Below, one piece after another: positions 1 to 10,220 of a stretch of DNA of 64,000 nt. This stretch comes from Arthrobacter sp. Leaf141 (GTDB taxonomy: Bacteria; Actinomycetota; Actinomycetes; Actinomycetales; Micrococcaceae). Numbering within the stretch: the first letter of the stretch is position 1; the number at the start of each line of letters is the position of its first letter. Below the pieces are notes generated by a model. It worked only from the letters and a program-made list of their open reading frames with translations. It was not told where the DNA came from and did not search any database. Location: assembly GCF_001424565.1 (NCBI RefSeq), contig NZ_LMOL01000010.1, positions 37,852-101,851 of the forward strand. Reading direction: 5' to 3'. Position numbers and translations under genes: made by a program.

Positions 1-235
1 GGTCAACATCGCGATCCACGAAGGCAACCCGCTCTACATCGAGCTGCCGCCCAGCGTTGTACTCGAAATCACCTACACCGAACCGGGCCTGCAGGGCGAC
101 CGTTCGTCCGCCGGTACCAAGCCGGCCACCCTGGAAACCGGCTACGAGATCCAGGTCCCGCTTTTCGTGGAGAACAACACCAAGGTCAAGGTGGACACCC
201 GTGACGGCAGCTACCTCGGCCGGGTTTCCGAGTAG
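1..235 (+). CDS. efp: Elongation factor P, C-terminal part (truncated by window edge)
   Basis: The window opens inside an ORF in frame from base 2 that ends at TAG 233-235. The visible 77 residues match the OB-fold domains II and III of EF-P, including [17 protein letters not shown], the [11 protein letters not shown] segment and the C-terminal [14 protein letters not shown] binds the ribosome between the P and E sites and relieves stalling at polyproline. The N-terminal domain that carries the modified residue lies upstream of the window. The stop codon overlaps the GTG start of nusB by one base, so the two are probably co-transcribed, a common actinobacterial arrangement. Confidence 0.95.
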   Translation, partial: VNIAIHEGNPLYIELPPSVVLEITYTEPGLQGDRSSAGTKPATLETGYEIQVPLFVENNTKVKVDTRDGSYLGRVSE

Positions 236-645
236 TGAGCGCACGCGGTAAAGCCCGGACCAAGGCGCTGGACGTACTTTTTGAGGCTGAGCAGCGTTCA
301 GTGTCTGCCTTTGATGTCCTCCGCGCCCGTCGGGAAAAGACTGACCAGATCATCAACCCTTACACCCTGGAAATCGTTGAGGGTGTGGTCTCCCAGCAGC
401 CCACCATCGACGAGTTCCTCGAAACGTACTCCCAGGGTTGGACGCTGGAGCGGATGCCCTCGGTTGACCGCATCATCCTGCGGATCGGCACCTGGGAACT
501 GCTCTACAACGACGACGTCCCCGACGGTGTTGCGGTCAGCGAAGCAGTAGCGCTGGCCAAGACGCTGTCCACTGACGAGTCGCCGCAGTTCATCAACGGC
601 CTCCTGGGCCGGCTGCAGCAGTTGAAACCCTCACTGCTGGCCTAA
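235..645 (+). CDS. nusB: Transcription antitermination factor NusB
   Basis: The product has 136 residues, the normal NusB size. It is all-helical in character, beginning SARGKARTKALDVLFEAEQR and containing the late signature VAVSEAVALAKTLSTDESPQFINGLLG. NusB pairs with NusE (S10) on boxA RNA to promote antitermination, chiefly of rRNA operons. It starts with GTG on the last base of the efp stop, which fits translational coupling. A rho-independent terminator follows about 25 bases after the stop, so efp-nusB looks like the end of its transcription unit. Confidence 0.96.
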   Translation: MSARGKARTKALDVLFEAEQRSVSAFDVLRARREKTDQIINPYTLEIVEGVVSQQPTIDEFLETYSQGWTLERMPSVDRIILRIGTWELLYNDDVPDGVAVSEAVALAKTLSTDESPQFINGLLGRLQQLKPSLLA

Positions 646-668
646 CCCGGGCCATCTACTGGTTACGG

Positions 669-699
669 AAGGCCCCGCTCCTCTGAGCGGGGCCTTTTG
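669..699 (+). terminator. Rho-independent terminator after nusB
   Basis: A perfect 12-bp stem (669-680 with 685-696) has a 4-base loop CTCT and runs into TTTTGT. It lies between nusB and the convergent prsW-like gene. The A-containing flank on the other side could let it act in both directions. Confidence 0.88.
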
Positions 700-709
700 T
701 GCATCCGGC

Positions 710-1975
710 TCAGCCCGCCACGGAGGCCCGGAGCGCCAGGACCCGTTGCAGCTGCTGCCGCTCCTCCGCCTGGTGCAGCGGGACGTCCCTGCCGCTGAGG
801 ATGCGCTGGCGGATGTTGGCCAACCGGGTGGCGGCTCTGATGAAGTCCTTCATCTGCCGTTTCCGGCCGTAGCCTGCCGCCCATGCCAGGGCCGCCCGGC
901 GGCCGGCCAGGGTGGCGAGCAACTGCACCTCCTGGGCAGTGAACCAGCCGGCAGCCGAATACTCCAGCAGCCGCTGCCGGGTCAGCCGCTTCTCGGCAAC
1001 GCGCAGCAGGATGATGCCGGCCACGGCGAGCAGGAAGATGGGCACCTGGACCAGCGCGTAATCAAGCAGGAAGCCCTGGCCCATGCTGTTCCAGCGGTTG
1101 TGCAGGAGCATGGCCGGGAGCAGCCCCACAAAAAACGCGGCCACCGAGGCGCCGGCATGCCAGCGCCGGGCTGCGAAGCCCATGACCAGGCCGGTGGTGC
1201 CGGTGAATAAGGCATGCGCAAAAGGCGACATGATGCCCCGGAGGAAAAACACCTGGGCAAAGTCGCCCGCGGGGTCCGTGGATTCCGCGATGGCCCGGCC
1301 GAAATACAGGATGTTTTCCGTAAAAGCGAAGCCACCCGCGATGGTGAAGGCAAACACCACCCCGTCCACCGGTCCGTCAAAATGGCGGCGCGCCAGCAGC
1401 AGGATGACCAGCAGACCCAGCGATTTGGCGAACTCCTCCACAATGGGCGCCTGGACCGTGGCCAGGTAGGTCCGCAGGTCCGGCTCGTCGGAGAACTGGA
1501 ACGTCACCACAAACAGCGGCTGGATCAGCAGGGTCACGGCGATGGACACTGCCGCGCCCCAGGTGAAGGCGAAAAACAACAGCCGCTTGGGCTCCGGTTC
1601 CCATTTGTCGATCGCCTGGACAGCCAGCAGCACAATGGACAACGGAACCAACGAGGCCACGAAGCCGATCACCAGCCCGCCGGGCCCGGTATTGGCGAAC
1701 AGGAACGGCACCACAAGGAACAGGCTCAGGAACGCCAGGACACTGCCGCCAATGGTCAGCCCAAGCAACCCGCCACGCCTCCCCGGTGAGCGCTGCAGGG
1801 AGTCCTGCGCCGGGCCCGGCATCACGGGGGCCAGTGCCCTGCCCTGGTGGCCGGGCGCCGGGCGGTAGTCCTGCTGCCGGACCTGGCCCATCCAGCTGGG
1901 ATTGGCCTGGGCGGGAAACGGCCGGCCGGGGCCGGCGGAAGGATCACCGGATGGCTGGTGCGGGGGCATCGACAT
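710..1975 (-). CDS. PrsW family intramembrane metalloprotease
   Basis: This is a predicted multi-pass membrane protein of about 421 residues. The first ~65 residues are Pro/Gly-rich and probably cytoplasmic, followed by several hydrophobic helices. The key motif is EEFAK near residue 180, the glutamate pair and lysine typical of PrsW (M82) proteases. The later segments FTENILYF and HALFTGTTGL match the family's other conserved helices. B. subtilis PrsW cleaves the anti-sigma factor RsiW; the substrate here is unknown, since no sigma/anti-sigma gene is adjacent. The start is uncertain: ATG at 1975 and ATG at 1969 are both possible, and an in-frame TTG at 2011 would add 12 residues. None has a clear Shine-Dalgarno. 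It is convergent with nusB and divergent from pyrR. Confidence 0.85.
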   Translation of the reverse strand: MSMPPHQPSGDPSAGPGRPFPAQANPSWMGQVRQQDYRPAPGHQGRALAPVMPGPAQDSLQRSPGRRGGLLGLTIGGSVLAFLSLFLVVPFLFANTGPGGLVIGFVASLVPLSIVLLAVQAIDKWEPEPKRLLFFAFTWGAAVSIAVTLLIQPLFVVTFQFSDEPDLRTYLATVQAPIVEEFAKSLGLLVILLLARRHFDGPVDGVVFAFTIAGGFAFTENILYFGRAIAESTDPAGDFAQVFFLRGIMSPFAHALFTGTTGLVMGFAARRWHAGASVAAFFVGLLPAMLLHNRWNSMGQGFLLDYALVQVPIFLLAVAGIILLRVAEKRLTRQRLLEYSAAGWFTAQEVQLLATLAGRRAALAWAAGYGRKRQMKDFIRAATRLANIRQRILSGRDVPLHQAEERQQLQRVLALRASVAG

Positions 1976-2058
1976 AACGGCCAGCCTAGGCGGGCCCGGC
2001 CATGGCTCCAAGGACCCCGGCCCGGCACCCGCGGATGTGACCAGCGCCGCCCGTCACA

Positions 2059-2074
2059 GGCCGGATTACCGGCC
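2059..2074. other. Small inverted repeat between prsW-like gene and pyrR
   Basis: GGCCGG-ATTA-CCGGCC is a perfect 6-bp hairpin or palindrome in the divergent intergenic region, upstream of the candidate pyr promoter. It could be an operator. No T-tract follows, so it is not a terminator. Confidence 0.4.
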
Positions 2075-2089
2075 GCCCGTATGGTAATT

Positions 2090-2118
2090 TTGAAACGCAC
2101 ATGATCCTTTTTTAATTC
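2090..2118 (+). promoter_or_regulatory. Candidate promoter of the pyrimidine operon
   Basis: TTGAAA (2090-2095) and TAATTC (2113-2118) are separated by 17 bases in a locally AT-rich stretch just upstream of pyrR. If correct, transcription starts near 2125 and the 5' leader is only about 25-30 bases. That leaves little room for a classical PyrR attenuator. This is a motif match only. Confidence 0.35.
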
Positions 2119-2151
2119 CGTCCAGTGAGGCGGGGAAAGGGGAGACGAGCG

Positions 2152-2739
2152 TTGACATCTGTCACCAGCGCGCCGGTTCCAGCCAGGGTTGTCCTCAGCC
2201 CGGCGGACATTGACCGGGCACTCACTCGTATCGCCCATGAGATCCTCGAAGCCAACAAAGGCTCGAAGGACCTGGTCCTGCTTGGCATTCCACGCCGCGG
2301 CTACCCGCTGGCAGTGCGGCTGGCCGAAAAAATCGCCGCCGCAGACCCCACCGTTGACGCCGCCACGATCGTGGGCCAGCTGGACGTCACCATGTTCCGC
2401 GACGACCTCTCCCACCAGGGCACCCGCCCCGTGTACCCCACAAGGCTTCCCCGCACCGGCATCGACAACAAAGTGGTGGTGCTGATCGACGACGTCCTGT
2501 ACTCGGGGCGGACCATCCGCGCCGCCCTGGACGCCCTGATCGACCTTGGCCGCCCCCGGATCGTCCGGCTGGCCGTGCTGATCGACCGCGGCCACCGCGA
2601 ACTGCCCATCCGTGCAGACCACGTGGGCAAAAACCTTCCCACGTCGTCGTCCGAGAAAGTCCGGGTCCGGCTCGAAGAGACCGACACCGCGCCCGGCGGC
2701 GACCCCGTCAACGAAGTAGTGATCGAGGGCGGCGCATGA
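2152..2739 (+). CDS. pyrR: Bifunctional pyr operon regulator / uracil phosphoribosyltransferase PyrR
   Basis: PyrR binds pyr mRNA in response to UMP/UTP and can have weak uracil phosphoribosyltransferase activity. The 195-residue product has the type I PRTase fold with the PRPP-binding loop [15 protein letters not shown] at residues 108-122. It also has the PRGGYPLA-like segment [10 protein letters not shown] near 45-54. I chose TTG at 2152 because AAAGGGGAG sits just upstream; an in-frame GTG at 2125 would add a basic stretch unlike the family. It is the first gene of the pyr operon, and its stop overlaps the pyrB ATG by four bases (ATGA). In mycobacteria PyrR has been reported to repress translation; whether it does so here cannot be read from the sequence. 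Confidence 0.95.
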   Translation: MTSVTSAPVPARVVLSPADIDRALTRIAHEILEANKGSKDLVLLGIPRRGYPLAVRLAEKIAAADPTVDAATIVGQLDVTMFRDDLSHQGTRPVYPTRLPRTGIDNKVVVLIDDVLYSGRTIRAALDALIDLGRPRIVRLAVLIDRGHRELPIRADHVGKNLPTSSSEKVRVRLEETDTAPGGDPVNEVVIEGGA

Positions 2740-3767
2740 GGCACCTGCTCTCCACCCAGGACCTCAGCCGCGGCGACGCCATCCGCATCCTGGACACCGC
2801 CGAGGAAATGGCCGCCGTGGGGGACCGCGAAGTCAAAAAGCTGCCCGCCCTGCGCGGCCGCACCGTAGTGAACCTCTTCTTCGAGGACTCCACCAGGACC
2901 CGCATCTCCTTCGAAGCCGCCGCCAAGCGCCTCTCCGCCGACGTCATCAACTTCGCAGCCAAGGGATCCTCGGTCTCCAAGGGCGAATCGCTGAAGGACA
3001 CCGCGCAGACGCTGGCCGCCATGGGTGCGGACGCCGTGGTCATCCGGCACTGGGCCTCCGGCGCGCCGCACCGCCTCGCTTCCACCGACTGGATCGACGC
3101 CGCCGTCATCAACGCCGGCGACGGCACCCACGAACACCCCACCCAGGCCCTGCTGGATGCCTTCACCATGCGCCGCCACTGGTCGCGGCTGGCAGGCACC
3201 GGTTCCCAGGGCGCCGACCTGTCCGGCATGCGGGTGGCCATCGCCGGCGACGTCCTGCACTCCCGGGTGGCCCGCTCCAACGTGTGGCTCCTGCGCACCC
3301 TGGGCGCCGACGTCACCCTGGTGGCCCCGCCCACCCTGCTGCCCATCGGCGTCGAACAGTGGCCCTGCAAGGTCAGCTATGACATGGACCGCACCCTCGA
3401 GCAGGGTGTCGACGCCGTCATGATGCTCCGGGTCCAGGGCGAACGCATGAACGCCTCGTTCTTCCCCAGCACCCGCGAATACTCCCGCCGCTGGGGATTT
3501 GATGACAACCGGCTGCGGTCCCTGGACACCCTGGGCATGAAGGACACCATCATCATGCACCCCGGGCCCATGAACCGCGGCCTCGAAATCAGTTCCGCGG
3601 CCGCCGACTCACCGCGTTCCACCGTCCTGGCCCAGGTCCGCAACGGCGTGTCCGTCCGGATGGCCGCACTGTACCTGCTGCTTTCCGGGGACACCCGCGA
3701 ACCAGCCGCCACCCCGGGAGCGGGCCACTTCGCCGGCGCCGCCCCTTCCACCAAGGAGAGCATCTGA
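2736..3767 (+). CDS. pyrB: Aspartate carbamoyltransferase catalytic subunit
   Basis: It catalyses carbamoyl phosphate plus aspartate to N-carbamoylaspartate, the first committed pyrimidine step. The 343 residues carry the carbamoyl-phosphate motif STRTR at 52-56, HPTQALLDA from 134, and the C-terminal MHPGPMNRG. The family core is ~310 residues; the extra length is a Pro/Ala-rich C-terminal tail. No pyrI regulatory chain is nearby, as expected for actinobacteria, where ATCase works with dihydroorotase. The ATG overlaps the pyrR stop and the gene's own stop overlaps the pyrC ATG (TGATG), so translation is probably coupled. Confidence 0.97.
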   Translation: MRHLLSTQDLSRGDAIRILDTAEEMAAVGDREVKKLPALRGRTVVNLFFEDSTRTRISFEAAAKRLSADVINFAAKGSSVSKGESLKDTAQTLAAMGADAVVIRHWASGAPHRLASTDWIDAAVINAGDGTHEHPTQALLDAFTMRRHWSRLAGTGSQGADLSGMRVAIAGDVLHSRVARSNVWLLRTLGADVTLVAPPTLLPIGVEQWPCKVSYDMDRTLEQGVDAVMMLRVQGERMNASFFPSTREYSRRWGFDDNRLRSLDTLGMKDTIIMHPGPMNRGLEISSAAADSPRSTVLAQVRNGVSVRMAALYLLLSGDTREPAATPGAGHFAGAAPSTKESI

Positions 3768-5104
3768 TGGCAGCGAACACCGGAACCTACCTGATCCGCG
3801 GCGCCTCCGTGCTGGGCGGCGCCCCTGCAGACCTGCTGATCCGCGACGGCGTCATCGCCGAAACCGGCACCGGCCTGGCAGCCGGGGACGCCACCGTCAT
3901 CGAGGCAGCCGGCCTGGTGGCGCTGCCCGGCATGGTGGACATCCACACGCACCTCCGCGAACCCGGCCGTGAAGACGCCGAAACCGTGGAAACCGGCACC
4001 CGCGCGGCCGCCCTTGGCGGTTACACGGCCGTGCACGCCATGGCCAACTCCAACCCCGTCGCCGACACCGCCGGCGTTGTGGAACAGGTCCACAGCCTCG
4101 GCAAGGCCGCCGGTTGGGTGGACGTCCGCCCCGTAGGCGCCGTCACGGTGGGCCTGGCCGGCAAGCAGCTCGCGGAACTCGGCGCGATGGCGGACTCCCG
4201 CGCCGGCGTCCGGGTCTTCTCCGACGACGGCATCTGCGTCCACGACCCCGTGCTGATGCGCCGGGCGCTGGAATACGTCAAGGCGTTCGACGGCGTGGTG
4301 GCCCAGCACGCGCAGGAACCGCGCCTCACCGAGGGCGCCCAGATGAACGAGGGGGAAGTCTCCTCCGTCCTGGGGCTTGCCGGCTGGCCCGCCGTCGCCG
4401 AGGAAAGCATCATCGCCCGCGATGTCCTGCTCGCCCAGCACGTCGGTTCCCGCCTGCACGTTTGCCACGTCTCCACCGCCGGATCGGTGGAAATCATCCG
4501 CTGGGCCAAGGAACGCGGCATCAACGTCACCGCCGAAGTCACCCCCCACCACCTCCTGCTCACCGATGACCTGGTCCGCAGCTACGACCCCGTCTTCAAG
4601 GTCAACCCGCCGCTGCGCACCGACGCCGACGTCCAGGCCCTCCGCGCGGCGCTGGCCGACGGCACCATCGACGTGATCGGCACGGACCACGCACCGCACC
4701 CCAGCGAGCACAAGGAATGCGAATGGGCGCAGGCGGCCATGGGCATGACGGGCCTCGAGACAGCCTTGTCGGTGGTGCAGGAAACCATGATCGAAACCGG
4801 GCTCTTCAGCTGGGCGGACTTCGCCCGGGTCACCTCCACCGTGCCCGCCGTGATCGGCCGGGTAACAGACCAGGGCCGGCCGCTGGAAGCTGGTGAGCCA
4901 GCCAACGTGGTGCTCGTGGATCCCGCCGCGCGCTGGACCGTGGACCCCTCGGCCATGGCCACCATGGGCCGCAATTCGCCGTTCAAGGGCCTGGAGCTTC
5001 CCGGCAAGGTGGTGGCCACGTTCTTCAAGGGCCACCCCACAGTCCTCAACGGCGCCCTGAACACCCCCTACCGCGGCGCCGGAACCACGGAAGGGGCCGC
5101 CTGA
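3767..5104 (+). CDS. pyrC: Dihydroorotase
   Basis: It cyclises N-carbamoylaspartate to dihydroorotate. The 445-residue length fits the class I (multifunctional-type) amidohydrolase. The metal-binding DIHTHLREPG lies near residues 58-67, the Asn/Arg substrate segment FKVNPPLRT near 278, and GTDHAPHP near 305 carries the catalytic Asp. ATG overlaps the pyrB stop by one base, and its own TGA overlaps the next ATG by one base. This is the third enzyme step encoded in order in the operon. Confidence 0.97.
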   Translation: MAANTGTYLIRGASVLGGAPADLLIRDGVIAETGTGLAAGDATVIEAAGLVALPGMVDIHTHLREPGREDAETVETGTRAAALGGYTAVHAMANSNPVADTAGVVEQVHSLGKAAGWVDVRPVGAVTVGLAGKQLAELGAMADSRAGVRVFSDDGICVHDPVLMRRALEYVKAFDGVVAQHAQEPRLTEGAQMNEGEVSSVLGLAGWPAVAEESIIARDVLLAQHVGSRLHVCHVSTAGSVEIIRWAKERGINVTAEVTPHHLLLTDDLVRSYDPVFKVNPPLRTDADVQALRAALADGTIDVIGTDHAPHPSEHKECEWAQAAMGMTGLETALSVVQETMIETGLFSWADFARVTSTVPAVIGRVTDQGRPLEAGEPANVVLVDPAARWTVDPSAMATMGRNSPFKGLELPGKVVATFFKGHPTVLNGALNTPYRGAGTTEGAA

Positions 5105-5622
5105 TGGACAGAATCCTCCCCGGACTCCTGATGCTGGCGGTCATCGCCGTTGTGTTTGTCCTGATCTGGATCGGCTGGCGGAACCGGCTCAAGCGCCAGT
5201 CCGACGTCGAACAGCTCCCCGCCGTGCCCGCCGCACCTGGCGAGCCCATCACCTCTGCCGAGGGCCAGTACGTTGCCACCACCACCGGCGGCGACTGGCT
5301 GGACCGGATCGCCGTGCAGAGCCTCGGCATCCGCACCAACGCCACCCTCGCCGTCCACCCGCACGGGGTGTTCTTCGAGCGCACCGGCGCTCCCGCCCTC
5401 TACATCCCTGCCGCGTCCCTCACCGGGGTCCGGCAGGACAGCGGCATGGCAGGCAAGTTCGTCGAAAAGGACGGCCTGCTGGTGCTCACCTGGCTGCTTG
5501 GCAGCCGGGAACTGGACACCGGTTTCCGGACCCGCCGGGCCGCCGACAAGGACGTCCTGCACGCCGCCCTTACGGACCTGATCTCCCCAGCCCCCGCGGC
5601 TGGCACCACCAGTGGAAAGTAG
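5104..5622 (+). CDS. PH-like domain membrane protein of the pyr operon
   Basis: A 172-residue protein has one N-terminal membrane helix (about residues 5-24, LPGLLMLAVIAVVFVLIWIG) followed by a soluble domain of the bacterial PH-like type. The function is unknown. A protein of this kind between pyrC and carA is a conserved feature of actinobacterial pyr operons (the Rv1382 position in M. tuberculosis). Start and stop are tightly packed: a 1-base overlap with pyrC and a 6-base gap to carA. Its conservation suggests a membrane-linked role in pyrimidine synthesis or simply a co-expressed housekeeping role; neither is shown by the sequence. Confidence 0.85.
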   Translation: MDRILPGLLMLAVIAVVFVLIWIGWRNRLKRQSDVEQLPAVPAAPGEPITSAEGQYVATTTGGDWLDRIAVQSLGIRTNATLAVHPHGVFFERTGAPALYIPAASLTGVRQDSGMAGKFVEKDGLLVLTWLLGSRELDTGFRTRRAADKDVLHAALTDLISPAPAAGTTSGK

Positions 5623-5628
5623 GACCCA

Positions 5629-6906
5629 GTGACCGAAACCCGCAACGCCACAGACCCAGCAGTGAAAGCGAAAACAGTGACAGCAACCGCCACACCCCGA
5701 AGTGCCGCCAACCACGGCACCCCGTCCGCCCCGGCAGCACTGGTCCTCGAGGACGGCCGCATCTTCCGCGGCCGCAGCTACGGCGCCACCGGAACGGCCC
5801 TGGGCGAGGCAGTGTTCGCCACCGGCATGACGGGCTACCAGGAAACCATCACGGATCCTTCCTACGCCCGCCAGCTGGTGGTGCAGACCGCCCCGCATAT
5901 CGGCAACACCGGTGTGAACAAGGACGACGCCGAGTCCCGGCGGATCTGGGTGGCCGGCTACGTGGTCCGCGACGCCGCCCGCCGCCCCTCAAACTGGCGT
6001 TCCGAGCGTTCCCTGGACGAGGAACTCATCGAACAGGGCGTTGTAGGCATCCAGGGCGTCGACACCCGCGCCATCACCCGCCACCTGCGGGAAAACAAAA
6101 CCATGCGCGCCGGGATCTTCTCGGGCGACGCGGCCAACGCCACGGATAAGGAACTGGTCTCCGCCGTCCTGGCGAGCTCACCGATGGAAGGGTCCCGGCT
6201 CGCGGAGGAAGTCAGCGTTGACGAAGCCTACGTCGTGGAGCCCGCTGACCACGGCTGGGACGGCGACGCCCGCTTCAGCATCGCCGCGATCGACCTCGGC
6301 ATCAAGACCATGACGCCTGTCCGCTTCGCCGAACGCGGTGTCCGGGTCCACGTCCTGCCCGCCACCGCCACCCTGGCAGATGTCCAGGCCGTCAACCCGG
6401 ACGGCTTCTTTATGTCCAACGGGCCAGGCGACCCCGCCACCGCCGACGCCCAGGTCAACCTCCTCCGCTCCGTCCTGGACGAGAAACTGCCGTACTTCGG
6501 CATCTGCTTCGGCAACCAGATCCTGGGCCGCGCCCTCGGATTCGGCACCTACAAGCTGCGCTACGGCCACCGGGGCATCAACCAGCCCGTCATGGACCGC
6601 CGCACCGGCAAGGTGGAAATCACCTCGCAGAACCACGGTTTCGCCGTGGACGCTCCGCTCGACGGCGCCACCTTGGCCCCCGAGGAGCGCTTCGGCCGCG
6701 TTGAGGTCAGCCACGTCAGCCTCAACGATGACGTCGTCGAAGGCCTCGCCTGCCTCGACATCCCCGCGTTCTCGGTCCAGTACCACCCCGAAGCCGCAGC
6801 CGGCCCGCACGACGCCGCCTACCTCTTCGACAGGTTCATCGACCTGATGGAAAGCACCAAAAACGGCGCCCAGAACACCAACGACAACACTGAGGACACC
6901 AAGTAA
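5629..6906 (+). CDS. carA: Carbamoyl-phosphate synthase small (glutaminase) subunit
   Basis: It hydrolyses glutamine and passes ammonia to CarB for carbamoyl phosphate synthesis (pyrimidines and arginine). Conserved features include SNGPGDPAT, the nucleophile elbow GICFGNQ with Cys293, and the catalytic His-Glu in [11 protein letters not shown] near the C terminus. The N-terminal ~35 residues are a low-complexity Thr/Ala extension before [12 protein letters not shown], where the conserved part begins. GTG at 5629 has AGGA upstream; an internal start is possible. TAATG joins it to carB. Confidence 0.96.
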   Translation: MTETRNATDPAVKAKTVTATATPRSAANHGTPSAPAALVLEDGRIFRGRSYGATGTALGEAVFATGMTGYQETITDPSYARQLVVQTAPHIGNTGVNKDDAESRRIWVAGYVVRDAARRPSNWRSERSLDEELIEQGVVGIQGVDTRAITRHLRENKTMRAGIFSGDAANATDKELVSAVLASSPMEGSRLAEEVSVDEAYVVEPADHGWDGDARFSIAAIDLGIKTMTPVRFAERGVRVHVLPATATLADVQAVNPDGFFMSNGPGDPATADAQVNLLRSVLDEKLPYFGICFGNQILGRALGFGTYKLRYGHRGINQPVMDRRTGKVEITSQNHGFAVDAPLDGATLAPEERFGRVEVSHVSLNDDVVEGLACLDIPAFSVQYHPEAAAGPHDAAYLFDRFIDLMESTKNGAQNTNDNTEDTK

Positions 6907-9900
6907 TGCCCAAGAGAACTGACCTCAAAAGCGTCCTGGTCATCGGTTCCGGCCCGATCGTCATCGGCCAGGCCGCCGAATTCGACTACTCCGGCACCCA
7001 GGCACTGCGTGTCCTCAAGGAGGAGGGCCTGCGGGTCATCCTGGTGAACTCGAACCCGGCCACCATCATGACGGACCCCGAGTTCGCCGACGCCACCTAC
7101 ATCGAACCCATCACCCCCGAGGTGGTGGAGAAGATCATCGCCAAGGAACGGCCTGACGCTGTCCTCCCCACCCTCGGCGGGCAGACGGCCCTGAACACGG
7201 CCATCGCCCTGGACAAGAACGGTGTGCTGGAGAAGTACAACGTGGAGCTGATCGGCGCCAACATCGCCGCGATCGAACTCGGCGAGGACCGCGAAAAGTT
7301 CAAGGGAGTGGTGGAGCGCTGCGGCGCCGAATCGGCCCGCAGCCACATCATCCACACCATCGACGAGGCCCTCAAGGCCGCCGAGGACCTGGGGTACCCC
7401 ATGGTGGTCCGTCCCTCCTTCACCATGGGCGGCCTGGGCTCCGGCCTCGCGTACGACGAAAGCGACCTGCGCCGCATCGTCGGCCAGGGCCTGCAGTACA
7501 GCCCTACATCCGAGGTGCTCCTTGAAGAGAGCATCCTGGGCTGGAAGGAGTACGAGCTTGAGATGATGCGCGACAAAAACGACAACGTTGTGGTGGTCTG
7601 CTCCATCGAGAACTTCGACCCCGTAGGCGTCCACACCGGCGACTCCATCACCGTGGCCCCGGCGCTGACCCTCACCGACCGCGAGTACCAGCGGCTGCGT
7701 GACATTTCCATCGCCGTCATCCGCGAAGTCGGCGTTGACACCGGCGGCTGCAACATCCAGTTCGCCGTGGAGCCTGACACGGGACGCGTTGTTGTGATCG
7801 AGATGAACCCGCGCGTCTCCCGGTCCTCCGCCCTGGCCTCCAAGGCCACCGGCTTCGCGATCGCCAAGATCGCCACGAAACTGTCGCTGGGCTACACCCT
7901 GGACGAGATCCCCAACGACATCACGCAGAAGACCCCGGCGTCCTTCGAGCCGACGCTGGACTACGTGGTGGTCAAGGTTCCCCGGTTCGCGTTCGAGAAA
8001 TTCCCCGCCGCCGACAACACCCTCACCACCACCATGAAGTCCGTGGGCGAGGCCATGGCCATGGGCCGCAACTTCACCGAGGCCCTGCAGAAGGCGCTGC
8101 GCTCCCTGGAGCAGAAGGGCTCGCAGCTGGACTTCAGCAGCGTCCCGGAATGGGAAGTCGCTGAGCTGATCGAGAAGTCCAAGCGCCCCACCACTGACCG
8201 CCTGCACCAGGTCCAGCGCGCCCTCCTGGGCGGCGCCACTGTGGAACAGCTGTTCGAGGCCACCAAGATCGACCCCTGGTACCTGGACCAGCTGCAGCTG
8301 CTCAACGAGATCTCGCACGAAATCCGCCAGGCCTCCGCCCTGACCAAGGAAATGCTGGAGCGGGCCAAACGCCACGGCTTCTCCGACGAGCAGATCGGCG
8401 CGCTGACACACAACTCCGAAGCTGTGGTCCGCGGTGTCCGCCAGGCCCTGGGGATCCGCCCGGTCTACAAAACGGTGGACACCTGCGCCGCCGAATTCGC
8501 CGCCTACACCCCGTACCACTACTCGTCCTACGACGAAGAGGACGAGGTGGCGATGCATGCCAAGCCGTCGATCCTGATCCTGGGCTCCGGGCCCAACCGG
8601 ATCGGCCAGGGCATCGAATTCGACTACTCCTGCGTCCACGCCTCCATGGCGCTGCGCAAGGCCGGCTACGAAACGGTCATGGTCAACTGCAACCCGGAAA
8701 CGGTGTCCACCGACTACGACGTCTCCACCCGGCTGTACTTCGAGCCGCTCACCCTCGAGGACGTCCTCGAAGTCATTGCCGCTGAAGAGCGCACCGGCGG
8801 CGTGATGGGTGTCTTCGTCCAGCTGGGCGGCCAGACGCCGCTGAAGCTGGCGCAGCAGCTCGCCGACGCCGGCGTGCCCATCCTGGGCACCTCACCGGAA
8901 GCGATCGACCTTGCCGAGCACCGCGGCATGTTCTCCCGGGTCCTGGACCAGGCCGGCCTGATCGCCCCGAAGAACGGCACCGCCGTGTCCTTCGAGGACG
9001 CCAAGAAGATCGCCGACGAAATCGGCTACCCCGTCCTGGTCCGCCCGTCCTACGTGCTGGGCGGCCGCGGCATGGAAATCGTCTACGACGAGCCCAATCT
9101 GTCCCGCTACATCGCCAACGCCACGGAAATCACCCCGGACCACCCGGTCCTGATCGACCGGTTCCTTGAGGACGCCGTCGAAATCGACGTCGACGCCCTC
9201 TTTGACGGCACCGACATGTACCTGGGCGGCATCATGGAGCACATCGAGGAAGCCGGCATCCACTCCGGCGACTCCGCCTGTGTCCTGCCGCCCATCACCC
9301 TGGGCACCAACGTGCTCGAACGGGTCCGCACGGCAACCCGCGCCATCGCTGAAGGCGTCGGCGTCCGGGGCCTGATCAACATCCAGTTCGCGCTGGCCTC
9401 CGACGTCCTTTACGTCCTCGAAGCCAACCCGCGGGCCTCCCGCACCGTACCGTTTGTGTCCAAGGCCACGGGCGTGCAGATGGCCAAGGCCGCTGCCCTG
9501 ATCGGCACCGGCGTCACGATTGGCCAGCTCCGCAGCGATTACAAGATGCTGCCGGAAACCGGCGACGGTTCCACGCTCCCGCTGGACGCCCCCGTGTCCG
9601 TCAAGGAGGCCGTGCTGCCGTTCAGCCGCTTCCGCACCGTGGAGGGCAAGGTGGTTGACTCCCTGCTTGGCCCCGAAATGCGGTCCACCGGTGAGGTCAT
9701 GGGCATCGACAAGCACTTCGACACCGCCTTCGCCAAGAGCCAGGCCGCAGCCAACAACGCCCTGCCCACTGAAGGCAAGATCTTTGTCTCCGTGGCCAAC
9801 CGGGACAAGCGCTCCGTGATTATGGGCGTCAAGCGGCTCTCCGACCTGGGCTTCGAGATCGTCTCCACCGGCGGTACCGCAGACGTCCTGCGCCGCAACG

Positions 9901-10220
9901 GCATCCAGGCCACCCCGGTCCGCAAGGTGGCCGAGGGATCCAGTGCCGACGGGGAAGGCACCATCGCGGACCTGGTCGTCGCCGGGGAGATCGACATGGT
10001 CTTCAACACCCCCTCCGGCGGCGAAGCCCGAAGCGACGGCTACGAACTGCGGGCAGCGGCAACCTCGATCGGGATTCCCTGCATCACCACGGTGGCTGAG
10101 TTCAACGCGGCGGTCCAGGCCATCGAGGCCATGCGCACCTACGAATGGTCCGTCACCAGCCTGCAGGAACACGCTGCCGCGCTGGCCGCCTCGCAGGAAG
10201 CGGCCCGCCGGAATGCCTGA
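6906..10220 (+). CDS. carB: Carbamoyl-phosphate synthase large subunit
   Basis: The 1104-residue subunit has two ATP-grasp halves. The first begins [23 protein letters not shown] near residue 9 and the second begins [20 protein letters not shown] near 553. These are the duplicated N-domain signatures for carboxyphosphate and carbamate phosphorylation. The C-terminal ~150 residues form the MGS-like allosteric domain ([13 protein letters not shown], then [14 protein letters not shown]). It pairs with CarA just upstream. Its stop lies inside the start region of pyrF (8-base overlap). Confidence 0.98.
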   Translation: MPKRTDLKSVLVIGSGPIVIGQAAEFDYSGTQALRVLKEEGLRVILVNSNPATIMTDPEFADATYIEPITPEVVEKIIAKERPDAVLPTLGGQTALNTAIALDKNGVLEKYNVELIGANIAAIELGEDREKFKGVVERCGAESARSHIIHTIDEALKAAEDLGYPMVVRPSFTMGGLGSGLAYDESDLRRIVGQGLQYSPTSEVLLEESILGWKEYELEMMRDKNDNVVVVCSIENFDPVGVHTGDSITVAPALTLTDREYQRLRDISIAVIREVGVDTGGCNIQFAVEPDTGRVVVIEMNPRVSRSSALASKATGFAIAKIATKLSLGYTLDEIPNDITQKTPASFEPTLDYVVVKVPRFAFEKFPAADNTLTTTMKSVGEAMAMGRNFTEALQKALRSLEQKGSQLDFSSVPEWEVAELIEKSKRPTTDRLHQVQRALLGGATVEQLFEATKIDPWYLDQLQLLNEISHEIRQASALTKEMLERAKRHGFSDEQIGALTHNSEAVVRGVRQALGIRPVYKTVDTCAAEFAAYTPYHYSSYDEEDEVAMHAKPSILILGSGPNRIGQGIEFDYSCVHASMALRKAGYETVMVNCNPETVSTDYDVSTRLYFEPLTLEDVLEVIAAEERTGGVMGVFVQLGGQTPLKLAQQLADAGVPILGTSPEAIDLAEHRGMFSRVLDQAGLIAPKNGTAVSFEDAKKIADEIGYPVLVRPSYVLGGRGMEIVYDEPNLSRYIANATEITPDHPVLIDRFLEDAVEIDVDALFDGTDMYLGGIMEHIEEAGIHSGDSACVLPPITLGTNVLERVRTATRAIAEGVGVRGLINIQFALASDVLYVLEANPRASRTVPFVSKATGVQMAKAAALIGTGVTIGQLRSDYKMLPETGDGSTLPLDAPVSVKEAVLPFSRFRTVEGKVVDSLLGPEMRSTGEVMGIDKHFDTAFAKSQAAANNALPTEGKIFVSVANRDKRSVIMGVKRLSDLGFEIVSTGGTADVLRRNGIQATPVRKVAEGSSADGEGTIADLVVAGEIDMVFNTPSGGEARSDGYELRAAATSIGIPCITTVAEFNAAVQAIEAMRTYEWSVTSLQEHAAALAASQEAARRNA

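Noticed and set aside
3377..5035. 552-residue antisense ORF opposite pyrB/pyrC
   Set aside because: Long open antisense frames are expected at this GC content; there is no ribosome site and no recognisable domain.
6819..8639. 606-residue antisense ORF opposite carA/carB
   Set aside because: It is a GC-rich shadow of carB: composition is Gly/Val/His/Asp-skewed with no family motif, and the sense strand encodes an unmistakable CarB.
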